From: Craspedostauros australis
Taxonomy: Eukaryota; Bacillariophyta; Bacillariophyceae; Mastogloiales; Achnanthaceae
Assembly: GCA_026770025.1 (NCBI GenBank)
Contig: JAMXDE010000046.1
Span: forward strand, 310,001 to 374,000
Reading direction: 5' to 3'
Length of the DNA: 64,000 nt
Positions 45,501-56,832 of the stretch are shown piece by piece; the first letter of the stretch is position 1; each line of letters begins with the position of its first letter. The notes beneath the pieces are model-generated. The model had not been told where the DNA came from. It saw only the letters and a list, made by a program, of their open reading frames with translations, and did not search any database. The position numbers were made by a program, and so were the translations under genes.

Positions 45501-47628
45501 AGCAGAGCAGATGGATGACGATGTTGGTGCCGGGTGCTTGCTTGCTTCCAATTTTGGAGTTGGCGTCAGTCCCACCGACGAAGCTATCTTGCAGCCACTT
45601 GTCCAACCGTTGGAAAATCTCCAAGGTTTGAAAGCCCGGACTCTCCTGGATGGCATACCCCACAGATGCAACGAAAGCTGGATGCAGCACCATGAGCTCG
45701 AAGTTGGAGAGCTCCGTGGAGTGATCGTTTTCTGAACCGAATCTTTCGATGCACGTGATCATGGCGCGGTAGAAATGATCCAGCTGTCTCAGTTTCTGGT
45801 ACGTCTCGATCGCATGCAGGAACCAAGACGTGGCATCGCCCTGCAACGCCGATGTGGACTTGTTGGGTGCGGATGCGTCTTTCTGCGTCGTCACCACCAA
45901 CGTGAGCACTTCGTCCAATCGATCGTGCACGAGGAGATGATTTAGTCTCGTCAAGGATCTGAGGACGAGGAATGCAATGCTGGACCGTTTGATCTGGATG
46001 ACGCAACTTGTCACGGATTGGAGGTAGTCGTACTGCGATTGATCTTTGCCCACGTTGGATGGTAAATAGACATCGTGCTGAAGCAATAGATCCAAGCATC
46101 GTTCCAGTGCCACCAATTTGGCTTTCACGTGCGTTGCGGATGAAGTATCGACGATGGTCTCCAACAGGAGGCTGGCAAGGCGGGCGAAGAAACCGAATTG
46201 AAACTTGGCCAGCTCGTTTGTTCGCTTGCGCCTGGATCCCTTGACCTTCTTGCTGGCTTCTTGTTGGATACTGCATTGGATCATCGCCTGCAGGATCAGC
46301 GGGATGGCCTTGCACGTGGCACGAACGGCGGCATCATTGGAAGTGGAGGTGGTTGTCACATTCAAACCTTCGATGAGTGTGTCCAACAACGCCTCCTGGT
46401 AACATCGGTACGTCTTTGACTTCTTTGCAGCAGCAGTGGTTGCATCGGTCGCGTTGCGTTTGTTCTGCGTGGTTGTAGACTCATCTAAGCTAGTTACGTC
46501 CACATCCACATCCACATCCATTCTTTCCGGAGCTGACGATAACTCGGGGGCCTTCGCTGATTGGACCGGCGAATATGACGTGATGGACTTGATGGAACGG
46601 AATGCGTCAAGATGTTCGTTTGTGAACAAGCCACGGAAAAGTATGCCCTGGACCAGCTGATGTAACGTGCCATCTGCATCACTCTCGCTGCCAGCTTTGG
46701 CATGCTCCATGATCCGTGTGAATGTCGTCAGCAGAGTGAAAGTGGAGAGCAAGAGGAAGCTCTTCTTGGTATTGGATTTTTGTTGCCGTTCGCTGAGCAG
46801 CTGCATGGTCGCAAGGATGACTTGATGCGTGCTGGACATGCCGTGTTCGTTGGTTGCCCGCAGCGCAATTGCCTCGCGCGCATCAAGATACGTCCGTACC
46901 GCGGGCAGGAGCGTTTGGCATGCATGCTCGAAGGTCGGGTGGTAGAGATGCTTCAAGAGATCGCAGTAGCATGTGGCTGCAACCTGTTGCAATAGAGATC
47001 CATCTGCCGTCGTCGCCGTGGGATCCAACGCCAAATGCAAGGCAGCAGGCACGATCTTGTTCAACACCTTCTGCGTCAAGATGTGCGATACATGCTGCGG
47101 GATCTCCACAACGTCTGTCTCCTCTTGCAGTTGATGGTTGGCATGCGGTCGCAGAAAGGAGGTGAGGAATTCATCCAGTATCTGCCATGCGATCAGCACT
47201 TGATCCACCTCGTCTTCGGATTGCTGCTGCTGTTGCTGCCGCTGCGTGAGCAACTTGATGGACCATGGAATAAGGATGGATGCCACATCTTGCTTGGGAA
47301 GGTACTTGTACACCTGCTGCTGTTGTTGCCGATCCTTCGTGCCGGCCTTGATATCGTCATCCTCGCCATCACCGCCACTGCTATCACCTCGCAGGTACAT
47401 CAAAAGTGCGCGTGCCTTGCTGTTCAGCATGGAATCATGCGACGCCGTGGTCAACGCTGCAGGTTGCTTGAGGAGATGGTTGAAGTCAAGTATCATCTGA
47501 ACGACCGGTCCCGCCACTTGCTCAATTGGATCCGCCTCGGTTCGTGACGAACCAAACTTCTGAAGCCGCCGCGCATGCTTGCTGGATGGGGAAGACGCGA
47601 TGCCTTGCGTTCTGGGTCTCTTCCTCAT
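42520..47628 (-). CDS. URB2: Urb2/Npa2-family nucleolar pre-ribosome biogenesis protein
   Basis: One uninterrupted exon of 1702 residues, ATG at 47628. Urb2/Npa2 is an early nucleolar factor for large-subunit (27S) pre-rRNA processing. The diagnostic part is the C-terminal 140 residues: YNQCFFLLSTFLQRFSRQIY, HTLYNRADRLEAASRGQKF and a LCELLLPHKDVYKKHIICLL helix. LKIALTPAMYCLLDMLSEFE and a final RILFRSFHQNYQKGHAYKGQ follow. This matches the Urb2/Npa2 C-terminal domain, including the RxLFxxxxxxYxKxHxYKG ending. The rest is a long all-helical, repeat-like solenoid, Leu-rich with Gln and Asp/Ser low-complexity inserts. The N-terminus is basic (MRKRPRTQ, nuclear localisation type). It shares a 605-base upstream region with the divergent CLK kinase. 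The length is close to that of Urb2 proteins of other eukaryotes. Symbol assigned by C-terminal domain only. Confidence 0.8.
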   Translation of the reverse strand: MRKRPRTQGIASSPSSKHARRLQKFGSSRTEADPIEQVAGPVVQMILDFNHLLKQPAALTTASHDSMLNSKARALLMYLRGDSSGGDGEDDDIKAGTKDRQQQQQVYKYLPKQDVASILIPWSIKLLTQRQQQQQQSEDEVDQVLIAWQILDEFLTSFLRPHANHQLQEETDVVEIPQHVSHILTQKVLNKIVPAALHLALDPTATTADGSLLQQVAATCYCDLLKHLYHPTFEHACQTLLPAVRTYLDAREAIALRATNEHGMSSTHQVILATMQLLSERQQKSNTKKSFLLLSTFTLLTTFTRIMEHAKAGSESDADGTLHQLVQGILFRGLFTNEHLDAFRSIKSITSYSPVQSAKAPELSSAPERMDVDVDVDVTSLDESTTTQNKRNATDATTAAAKKSKTYRCYQEALLDTLIEGLNVTTTSTSNDAAVRATCKAIPLILQAMIQCSIQQEASKKVKGSRRKRTNELAKFQFGFFARLASLLLETIVDTSSATHVKAKLVALERCLDLLLQHDVYLPSNVGKDQSQYDYLQSVTSCVIQIKRSSIAFLVLRSLTRLNHLLVHDRLDEVLTLVVTTQKDASAPNKSTSALQGDATSWFLHAIETYQKLRQLDHFYRAMITCIERFGSENDHSTELSNFELMVLHPAFVASVGYAIQESPGFQTLEIFQRLDKWLQDSFVGGTDANSKIGSKQAPGTNIVIHLLCLILKHITVGKRNSHTISEQCSSTMESIVLKLVSQQDNGSSKSANASSNLGLQLACALLDLQLRCAFWTDSGDPTETNKLHFKSFIPDDLIRMLNASMDQFSHTAVGEHEDRDIDEQDTTCLELVALALQRIQHLYSIIHEMERSEAASASIDSGSTDANDEAERLVHFVFAVAVRQQTKGSESDCWNRIIQFLPILSKWANPDSIASFLRWFWSSLVGSPGDSAAAMATRALINDSALYENAAVSKRLGVSCLEFVDHELQAFFHGDWEGGKIARRSKSSSRFSSEHARNDGLDAIVGSLKDPQLSLQTLASRQDEAVARLNVISNAVSTVQRLPDIVWELTPIIPSIGMLLQINKYNRWLFKSKAKNVICTAPQISTMLNLIVSKVLDQFQQGNGDENDSADHVIHAVLLPLVDKSIASSIVVAQQHKVIPGRQIQAHLGAVGACVASIVTFVTQHAKAEETAETALIQIKGALCKNLNSRHDAKASAGFTSVDLAVHCVLFRSILKQSVGTIPATSDEAASTGRSIVPMLLGLIESHLWTHVVQCFVTNKDTSVNANADEDANANADGAIDAHCWSQCALLIADVLRSSIKHSGGVPAWLQQHTKDTVINTMIQHTTRISSHQQTKHGSNHGSNHGNMNMYLLACAALAHPSKAQRDGIIDCILNTRIRNSNSADPLVEATFLSTVGWMESDELTSIIDMLVDNHKRGSMATRCDGSLRLRLYSLLLRGGTNIPAEVLAIRARHMFVQALELMVSCSTDSATSGKQSEYLSACTHVVVDLSKRRDVVPLRERDIALVLGHISAVLQTNEPSLLLMQRAGSQREGANAKHNHQTYTGSTKTNGVVTNASPYNQCFFLLSTFLQRFSRQIYGCIPVAIKAMMGMLRHTLYNRADRLEAASRGQKFTRLCELLLPHKDVYKKHIICLLLEFVDALSNDLVQHLKIALTPAMYCLLDMLSEFESRQLNVMMDTTQRILFRSFHQNYQKGHAYKGQ

Positions 47629-48233
47629 CCTGTTCTTGCTACTGTTGTTATTGCTACTGTTGTTATTGCTGTTGTTGTTTCCAACAATGACGGTGGTGCT
47701 TCTCTTGCGCTACAAGTACGACTACACCTTCGACCAACCTGTCGGATTGCCGTCTGCTGATTGATGTCGACCAGTTCTGGACAACTCCGCTTGCCTCCGC
47801 GTCAGCCATCATTCATCGATGTTGGCCATCGAAATCGCTGGGGCAAGAACATCGGCTTTTCGGTGTGGTGGGTGAGCATCCATCACCCAAAACAAAGAGA
47901 ATCGTGTTTTTTGCGTGGTTGTGGTGTATTCGACCAATTCGAATGCAAACTGTTTACCAAACGAGAAACGGGGACGGTGTGTTGCGGTTGGGGAGGCGAT
48001 GAGGTCGGAGGCAGAAGTGATCGTGAACGCTGTTGATGGGTTGTTGGTGGGAATGTTTGCGAGGGTGTTTGGTCAAGGCGACACACAGAACAAGGGAACG
48101 GTGAAAGCTATTGCATGTTATCATCAAATAGTATAGAATACTGACACTCAATACACAACCTGAATAGAGCAGAGCCGAGTGGAGTAGAGCAGAGCACAAC
48201 CCTCTCTCTCTCTCTCCCTGTCCTCGTAGATCG
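47629..48233. other. shared upstream region of divergent Urb2-like and CLK-like genes
   Basis: 605 bases. Contains a TTG/TTA triplet-like tract at about 47640-47680 next to the Urb2 start and a TC tract at 48201-48217 just before the kinase ATG. Presumed bidirectional promoter; no gene seen. Confidence 0.5.
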
Positions 48234-51116
48234 ATGAACGAAACACAGCAGCATTCAAGCACTGCTGAGAAGAGTGATGGGAGGAATGCCATCAATAACC
48301 AGCACATCGACAAGGGTCACATGAGGAGGGAACATCCGAACGAAACAGATGCAGCCGTTGCGGCAAACAGCACGAAACGGGGTGCATTCAGCGATGATGA
48401 TGACGACGATCATGAAGTGGCGCCAAGGAAGGATGTGAAAATGGAGGCGCGCTCTTCTCGCCATCGATCCAACCGACGAGGGCGCAAGAGGACCCGACGC
48501 AGCCAGAGCAGGGCATCTTCCACCTCGAACAGCAGGAGCCCCACGACTCGCAGACATCACCGCCGGCGTTCGCTAGATGACGGCACCGACCGCAAACGGC
48601 ATTCGAGTAGACGCCGCTCATCTCGAAAGTCGCGTGCAGACAAGGCCGATCGTTCCTCCAGTGTGCGTCGGCGTCATGACCAGGACAGCGAGGAGGATCG
48701 CAGTGGATATGGGCATAGCCATGGACACAAGTCAGACAGCGATCGCTCCGAATCGAACACGAAGAAGAAGAAGAAGAAGAAAAGGAAAAAGCGAAAGAAG
48801 TCCAGCAAGTCACACCATCGACGAAGGCGGAAGAGGCAGGAAGAGCGGAGACGCCGCAAAGGTTCGAAGAGGCTGTCTGGGGACGACGAATCACGTGGAA
48901 GAAGCAGATCGAGCAGGAGGAGGTACAGGTCAGAGTCAAAGTCGAAGTCACGTTCCAGGTCGCGGTCGCAGTCAAAATCGACGTCTCGATCACGATCAAG
49001 GTTGGCCTCCAAGTCGCGCATACGTTCGTCTTCCGGATCTGTCTCGTACTCGGAATCCAACGATCACGGAAGACGCGATCGATGGTCTCGCGGGCATCGA
49101 TCGGCTTCCATCCGAGACGATCGATCCTTGTCATCCTCGCGATGCCGTCAGAACAGACGGGACCGCAGCAGCCCCAGTCGCAGTCGAAGAAGGGGCCGGA
49201 GCCGTGATCGTATTCGGCGGCATCGTCGATCTCGCAGGGACGACTCGCGTCGCCACAGGCGCAGCATCAGCCAGTATCGTGATCGCGGCCCGCGTCTGCT
49301 GCACCACAACGACCCGCCCAATGCTTCCGTGCGGGCGGGAGTTGTCAGTGACGACGAGACCATGCCCAGCGAGGATACTAGGAAGCATGGAATGGTGGAG
49401 AGCACAACCGTGAATACTGGTACGAATGCAGCGCCAATGGAGAAAGTGGTCACGCGCCCATCCGCTCGTGATATGAGCGCTCGTTTTCACCCTCGCTCAG
49501 GTGCTGTCGAGCATCATCCTCGTGCATGCGTTCGTGGATATATTGGTACTCATGGACATGATCCTGCCACGAAACATGAATACCACGGGCGGCCGGAACG
49601 AATGCCCCATGGCAATGAATATCACCACAACCACGAGCAAGATTACAATCATGAACGCAATTGCGAACGCGATCATGGCCATGGTAGGCATGGAGATGAA
49701 CGACACATGGAACGGAGGAGAGCTGGCTCAAGAGATCTTGACCGCCAAGCGAGAGAACAGCGGCAGGAACAGGATGACGCATCCAAGGCATTCAAAAGCC
49801 CATCATCTGGCAGAGATGATACGGTAGGCCACTTCCGTGCCAACGAGGGTGTCATCGCGGATCGTTACCAAATCATCCGCGAGGTCGGGATGGGGACCTT
49901 CGGCCGTGTTGTGGAGTGCCTTGATTTGAAACGGGCGAGGTCGCACAGACATGGCAGGCAGGAGAACACTGTGGCTATCAAGATCGTGCGCAACATCAAA
50001 CGGTATTACGATTCGGCCTTAATCGAAGCTGATATCGTGGAAGAGGTCAACCGCAGGGGCGGGCGCGGGTTGTCCCATGTCGCGGTTCTGTACAACACCT
50101 TCAGCTTCTCCGGCCATTACTGCCTCGCGTTTGAGGCCCTCGGACCATCGCTGTACGACTTCCTCAAGCGGCATGACTACCAGCCGTTTCCCATCATCTG
50201 CATTCGGGACTTCGCGACGCAGCTGCTGGAGACGCTCGATTTCCTTCACAGCATGCGCCTGATCCACACCGATTTGAAGCCAGAGAACGTGTTGCTGCTG
50301 AACCATCGTGAGGAACTCTACCGCGGATACAAGATCCCAGAATGCACGAAGATCAAGATTATCGATTTCGGCGGGGCGACGTACGATCACGAAAAGAAGT
50401 CATCCATCATCAACACACGGCAGTACAGAGCACCGGAAGTCATGCTGGGAGTTGGCTGGAGCATGTCCTCGGATCTGTGGTCGCTTGGTACGTCGATGCA
50501 TATTCGTCCGACCGCTTTGTGCGTGTGCGTGTATGTCTATTGGTACTCGGATGCACGCATCTTGTGCGACACAGCATACCACACTTGGAAGCACAAGTAC
50601 GAGTACTGATACGACTCCGTGTCTGGGCACAACAGTTGATTTGCATTGCTGCGGACATGCTCGAGTCGGTACCGACCACAATATCTCACCCGTTCTCTTG
50701 TTCGTGCACTGTCGCTGTCGTTATCGCTGCCATCATCCTCCGTTCTCCTATTCTGATATCTCGCAGGTTGCATCCTTGCCGAGCTGTATCAGGGTGAGCT
50801 TTTGTTTGCAACGCATGACAGCATCGAGCACTTGGCGCTGATCGAGCAAGTCATTGGACCTTTCTCCCGACGGATGATCCGCAAAGGCAAGCACACGGAT
50901 GTGATCCACGATGCATTTGACTCCACCGGATCTCACCGCATGGAACGAGTACTGCCGCCAGAATCGATCGCCTACGTGAAGCGCGTCGCGCCGTTGGAGT
51001 CCATGCTCTACCAGGATGATCACAGAAGCCATTGGCTCCTCCGCTTGTTGCGAAGGTTGCTTATCATCGATCCGAATGACCGATGGACCGCCGTCGATTG
51101 TTTAAGGCAACTGTGA
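48234..51116 (+). CDS. LAMMER/CLK dual-specificity kinase with long RS-rich N-terminus, two exons
   Basis: Exons 48234-50487 (donor gtacgt) and 50767-51116 join at LWSLG/CILAELYQG to 867 residues. CLK/LAMMER kinases phosphorylate SR splicing factors in the nucleus. The kinase domain starts near residue 544: glycine loop GMGTFGRVVEC, catalytic lysine VAIKIVRNIKRYYDSA, catalytic loop HTDLKPENVLLL (about residue 678), IDFGGATYD and YRAPEVMLG. The family signature appears as EHLALIEQVIGPF, a version of EHLAMMERILGP. HTD instead of HRD is normal for this family. The first 540 residues are Arg/Ser dipeptide-rich with a lysine run (about 48763-48800), and then a His/Asn-rich stretch (HEYHGRPERMPHGNEYHHNH). 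RS regions target these kinases to splicing speckles. The end RWTAVDCLRQL closes the domain, so there is no C-terminal extension. Confidence 0.9.
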
Positions 51117-51901
51117 GATGGAGAAGAAGACAGTAAGAGGACATATTGCGCATGGAAACATGCATAGATCGTAGAGACAGATGGATGTGAGAAGTCGATC
51201 ATGCGATTTCGTACATATAATACTAGCATGTCCGTCAGCATGCGTGGCACCGACTTGTATTGACGGTCACTCCAGCCTTTGTCGTCTCGATGCGCTGGAG
51301 GATCCACGATGTAAGGACAACCAGAGCACGTGTACGTATCGTACACGTATGGTGTATGGCGTGTCGTGTATGCTCCTGTGCCCTGTATGCCAGTAGAGCA
51401 TGGAGGTGACATGGAACACGACGGAAGGTGCAAAATACACGAAAGAGACGAGAGCAACTAATAGTCTTTAGAATACCGAGGCGCTCGATGACTTGATTCG
51501 CTGCTTTGACAGATGGATGGAGAAAGCCGAGAGGATGACTGAAGATTCTACTCTACGACACCTTGTATAGTACTGTGAATGAGAATCAATCCACCATCTC
51601 GCCGCGCTCACTGTCCTTGCCTGCCTATGGATGAGTGAAGTGTGTCGAGTTTGAGTTCTGAATAGTCGTAAACAGCGACATCCGTGGAGCACGCTGTCTC
51701 TGGTACGTTTGGCTGACTATCTCCCTCTCGCTTCGCAAGCGGCCAGACGAATCCTACGCTTGGCCTGCAGAGGCAGGGGATGGATGCGATATTGCATGTA
51801 ACTTCCTTCTGTCTGTCCGTCCGTCCTTCCTTGCATGCATGCAAACATATGCATTCGATTGATCGATGGCAACTCGTGTTGGCATCTTATGGATTCGTTG
51901 A
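51117..51901. other. convergent intergenic region
   Basis: 785 bases between stops of the CLK-like and AP2-like genes. Apparent frames here lack coding features. No gene seen. Confidence 0.5.
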
Positions 51902-54900
51902 TCATTTCTCCTTTTTCACCTTTCCAGCACCACCATTCGTCTTTTGTCGCTTGACCTGATTCCCGTTGGCTGCAGCGGTGCTGGCTTTGGCATCCTGGCC
52001 GTCAATCTTGCGCTTGGTATCCGCAGCGCGGGCACCAGCCTTTCCATCGGCTGCGGTTCCACCGTTGGGACCAGTGGCAGCCTTCTCCAAGTCTTCAGCC
52101 TCCTTTTGTCGCCTCGCGATATCCTTTCTCAAAGTCGCCAGCTTCTTCTCAAGCGCCGCCTTTTCCTGCTGCCCCTTCAACAGTTCGTCCTGGATACCGG
52201 GGCCTGCCGAAGGCGTCGCGGCAGGTGCGGGCGCGGATGGAGCCGGAGCGCTCGCAGCAGCATGGTTGGCAACGGCTGACATCGCGGCCGCATTTGCGGG
52301 ACCGCCCGCTCCACCGCCAACTGCCGCGGCAACTCCATTTTGCAATATCTGCTGTTGACGCAGCAGCTGGAGCTGTTGCTCGTCCGTGGACGTGCCGAGA
52401 CCCAGCGAACCACGGTGGGAAAGTCCCGCGCCACCCCCGTACAAGTCCAATCCTGCACCAGCAACTCCCGTCTGCTGCTGCAACAAGGACGTCATTTGCT
52501 CAGCACTGGCCTGGGCATCTGTGGTGGCCTGCTGCTGGAGCTGTTGCTGTTGCTGCTGGATCTGCTGCTGCTGGTAGAGGTTCATCATCAACGTCGTCTC
52601 CTGGATCTCGTTGAGCAAGTTCATGTGGTGCAGCTTGAGCATTCTGCATTGATTATGGGCGTGGAGATAGTTGTTCCATGCAGATTATGATGGTTGACGT
52701 GAATATCCGTGCGTAGATGCGTATCAGGTAAAAAATGGGAATATTGGTCAGGCGATGCATGGGATTGGATTGGAATGATGGGAATACAACAAGAGACATG
52801 CGATGCTCGCCATCACCTGCCCGATGAAGCCTGCGATTGCAATCGCATCGAAACATGAACAAATGGTTTGCATCGTGCACAGTCTTGGGAAGTTCCACAC
52901 CCGTTCACAGCATGAACGAAGCGACGCCACCATCTCCTGTTGCATCGACTCATGCACAGGATTCACCCTTGCAATGCTTGCGATCCTTGACATCTTTGAC
53001 ATTGCACTTACTCATAATGCCTGTGAACATGCAACCATGAAAAGTGCACCCGTTACGGATTGCAATGATCAAGTGTTTCAACCAACCAGCCAGCCAAGCC
53101 GGTGCATGAACAGTATGAAAAAGATGAGATGATGGAAATGTATGGCATGAAACGAAGCACAGCATGCAGCGGAGCACGTGTGCGGCATGGCTCTTGTTTG
53201 GGAGCCGGAGAATCAAGCGCATTGGAACGAGCTTCGTTGATGCACGCGCATGATAAACAAAAAAATAACGATGTGCGTGCATGTCCACAAGCGTGCATGC
53301 ATCTGGCCGAGCGACGACTATCATGGCATGGAAGAGTTGTATTGCAGACACAAATACGTACTGGTTTGGATTGACAGAGAGTCCCATCTGCATGCCGGCG
53401 CTGGCACCGCCGAGGTTCCCACCGCTGATGCCAAGTCCCAAACTGGAGGCGCGTCGCTGCTGTTGTTGTGCGTAGTGATCCGCACGTGCTGCCTCGTACG
53501 CCGCCGCAGCTCCTCCACCCACAAACGGTCGGTGAGGTGGTATGGCTGGATCTCCCGCGTCCAAGCCAAGGGCAGGGCCAAGCGAACCCAACGAGCTCCT
53601 TCGCTTGTCGTTGTCGTTCATCAAGGACAGTCCAAGCGAGGACGAACGTCGCTGCATGAGGCTGTCGAGATCAGCGTTCGTGGACCATCCCATGCTGTTG
53701 TTTCGGTCAACAGGAGGCATCGTGGTTCTGGCAAGTTCCGCCGCTGTGAAATGCCACGAGGATCGAGTAGAGCGTACATTCGCCAGTTGATCACAATACG
53801 CAATCGCCGCATAGTATGCAATTGCAAATGCAACCGCAGATGCAGGAAGGAAGGAACAATATGAATGAGACGTGGGGGTGAAGTGGAGTAGAGTGGAAGC
53901 GAGATGCACGAGCAAGTGCGATGGCACGAACAAAGGCAATGATACGAGCAATTCTTGCCAACCATCGATCATCACGTAGTGCATAGGCGGGCAGTATTCT
54001 CGCAGCGTGGTATGCCCGCACACAATCTGCCTCACCTGCTGCTGCCTTCTTTTCGGCATCCTCCTCGTCACCTGCCTTGCGTCCCAACCGCCCGCTGACG
54101 ACACGGACGCCAAGACGTTCCAACTCCACCATCACCCATTCTCGGCTTGGCTTGGGTCGCATCGTGGATCTCCAAGCTCGCGTGAGCGCCTTCGCCCTCG
54201 CGCACTTCTCATCTGCTTCTGCTGCGGGGAATGTGCCAAGCGCAATCGTCTTTCCGGCCCACTGCACATTTTAGAGGCAAGGTATGGCAGGCGAAGTTAT
54301 GGATCCATACGAAGTGTAGTTTATTCAAAGTGGGTGCGTAGGTGAGTAGATTCGGTAAAGTGAGACGGCACACATCAATCAGTGAGGAATGGTACGCGGG
54401 TGGAACGTGAGAGTTTGTTGCGGTCGCGATTGTGACCGTGGTCGTGATCGTGGGGACCGCATCATCCAAGGCGCGGAAGAATGAGAAGAATGTGGAGGCA
54501 CGTGAGAACATGTCGGTCTTCGTGTTTCTGTGTGTGATTCGAAAGCCCGGCTGGCTCGAAGAGCGGTTATCAGTGACATCGATATAGCCATATATTTATC
54601 ACAGACATAATTGATCTGGATGGATGATATTTCAATATGTCTCTTTGGTGTCGTCGATTCGAATAATGTTGGCGCCGGATGACGGACAAACCACAGCGAA
54701 ACTCCATTCTCCTTCGCGATGTCTGTTCGTGTCGCACAGAAGGTTGCGCGCAGAGAGATGTTGCAGCCGCGTGTTGTTGTCAGCGCTGTTGGTTTTCCGC
54801 GTGTTGGGCGGACAAGGGGTGGTTTTGTGCGGCATGAGGACAAACGACCGAAGGAGTTGATCGTGATTTTCGGTTGCGGTGCGTGGTGATGGACGCGTTG

Positions 54901-55249
54901 CGATTTTTGCTGTTGTTGCTGAATCCTCTCGTGTTTTGCCGCACGATGCGGCGCGATTGGAAGGGGAGAGGTGGCAAGGGAGGATGACCGAGGCAACGTC
55001 CCGCCATGGTCATGGAAGGTCATGCGCCAAGTCATATCTATGCCAGCCTCTCACACAATTGCAAAACCGTTCGATGCATCCACCCAGATAGTCTCATTCA
55101 TCGCCCCCCAGGGTTTCCATCTTTTAAATTCATCGTGTCCTGCCGGTCGAAGTTTTTGATCTCGAACTGCTGGTGCTTACCTTCACGTGTACTGCCTTCT
55201 TGCCGGCGTTGCCGAAGCTGCCCCCAGGGGCTCCGCTCATTTTCGCCAT
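51902..55249 (-). CDS. AP2-like domain, Gln-rich nuclear protein with repeated RRSS-LG motifs (four exons)
   Basis: Exons (minus) 55181-55249, 54036-54261, 53362-53743 and 51902-52643 keep frame and give 472 residues. Donors are gtaagc, gtgagg and gtacgt; acceptors end gcag, cacag and tgcag. Exon 1 (MAKMSGAPGGSFGNAGKKAV) leads into WAGKTIALGTFPAAEADEKC and then REWVMVELERLGVRVVSGR. The GKT-x-x-LGTF-x-x-AEAA core resembles the second half of AP2-type DNA-binding folds in stramenopile proteins; it is shorter than a plant AP2 domain. The middle carries RRSSSLGLS, RRSSLGSLG, RRASSLGLG and later SHRGSLGLG, each a basophilic-kinase-type site. The last exon is a poly-Gln helix region (YQQQQIQQQQQQLQQQ), an Ala/Pro linker, a coiled-coil-like KAALEKKLATLRKDIARRQK and a basic nuclear-type tail ending KKEK. 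Probably a transcriptional regulator. The exon 1 link is supported by phase and splice sites but needs RNA. Confidence 0.65.
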
Positions 55250-56832
55250 GGTCCCGTGCTTTTGTTGTTGTCGTTAACTCTGTGCGCGTGGAGTCCTGGT
55301 GCTGTAGCTGGTGCAGGTGTTGAGAAAAGGATTTACGAAGTGTCAGTGCATTGATCCGTGATGCCGTCGAGTGCCCTATCTTGACAGTTCGTGATGGTGA
55401 AGATCTCTGTGCTGTGCTGGAAGCTGTACAAAGCTGCCTCGGTTTTTGCTGGTGTCGTCGTTTTCGAGGAGTTCGACAAGGCGCTGAGAGAATTCGGGTC
55501 ATCAAGGGGGACACAGACATTGGACACTCGGACCTGGACAAAGCAATTCTCCATCACGAAATCAATGAAAACACACCTTCCGTCAACCTCTCTTGCGTCG
55601 ATCGTTCGAATGATGATGGCAAAGGCGATTGTGCTGATGCTGATGCCGCTGCTTTCTTTGTCACCTCCGGTACGGTTGTTGTTGCCGTTGTTGTGATGTT
55701 TGTCGCTGTCGTTTGCCTTTTGCTGTTCCTGTTTTTGACGCTGTTGTCACTGTTGCCGTTGATTTACACGGTATTTTGCGTGCACCAGCAAGAACAGCGC
55801 ACAACACCTCACAACCATTCGCCATTGAATTTTTCGCGTCCGTGTTTGCTGGACCAAGATGCAATTTCTGTTTGGGTTGATTGCAGAAGATCAGAATGTC
55901 GTATGTGACACTCGTGCAATTATATTCAAGTCTCTATTATGTCCTATGTGACACGATCTGACAACACGCAAGCGAAGCGAACAAATCCAACAGACACCAA
56001 CACAACAACACGCACGAAAAGGTCTTGACATCGATCGAGTCATCTGGCACAATGGTTGCCACCACGGTTGTTGACTCTTTGCATGCAACCGCAGTTCCCC
56101 CGTGCGGGTACGAACCACTGCGGAGTGAACCGCTTGGATGGAGGAGTCCATCCGACCTTGCGTGGATTATGATCTACGAGGAGGGCATCAAGAACACAAG
56201 CTATCGTACATATGCTATAATAGAATACAATAGCAATAGTCTGAAAGATCCCTACTGGTGACCATGTCTGCAAGAGTACTCTGTGGCAGTGCCACAGTCG
56301 TTGTGTGGTTGTTGCCACCTGTGATACCTGGTTGGGTAACATGACTATGCCATGAAGCGCAAGGCGATGGTACGATCCTCCAAGTCCGTTGTGAGTGAAT
56401 ATCTCCATTCGTGCTGGAACGCGTCGTGCATGTACGAGTACGCCGTGGGTATTCGTGCCATACTCGTACGGTAGCGGAAATATCGCCACACCTTTCAACT
56501 GCATTCGCCTGTGCTCCCGTCTCTAATTCGTTGCCGTGTTGCAGGGGAATGTGTGGGAAAGCTTCCACGTTGGACACAATTCAAGTTGCGCCATGGTCAA
56601 ATCGAGTGCGCCGCCTGCGTCCATGTCCGTACGAGTGCGGTGTACACGTGCACGCATGTGTGATGTCCCGCTAGTGGTTTGTCCAAGTTCCCAAAGAAAA
56701 GCAGAATGGAGTACTCCAGATGCTTTGCTCTGCTCTGCTCTGCTCTGCTCTATGTGTGATATCCTGTTCCATTCGATGATGCATCATGTGCCATCCCTAC
56801 TGATGGCCCATACATTCCACTTCGGCAGGATT
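55250..56832. other. intergenic region upstream of the AP2-like gene
   Basis: 1.6 kb. Frames such as 55351-55908 (+) have a Leu/Val-rich stretch that looks like chance. The minus-strand counterpart would be the AP2-like 5' UTR. A pentanucleotide tract lies at 56726-56750. No gene supported. Confidence 0.45.
56726..56750. repeat. (TGCTC)5 pentanucleotide tandem repeat
   Basis: Five exact copies about 80 bases beyond the Tom7-like stop codon. Confidence 0.9.

Noticed and set aside
48388-49134. Minus-strand frame of 248 codons over the CLK gene
   Set aside because: Antisense shadow of the RS-rich coding region.
55351-55908. 185-codon plus-strand frame with a hydrophobic stretch
   Set aside because: Hydrophobic run comes from GTT/TTG triplet-rich DNA; the region is upstream of the AP2-like gene.
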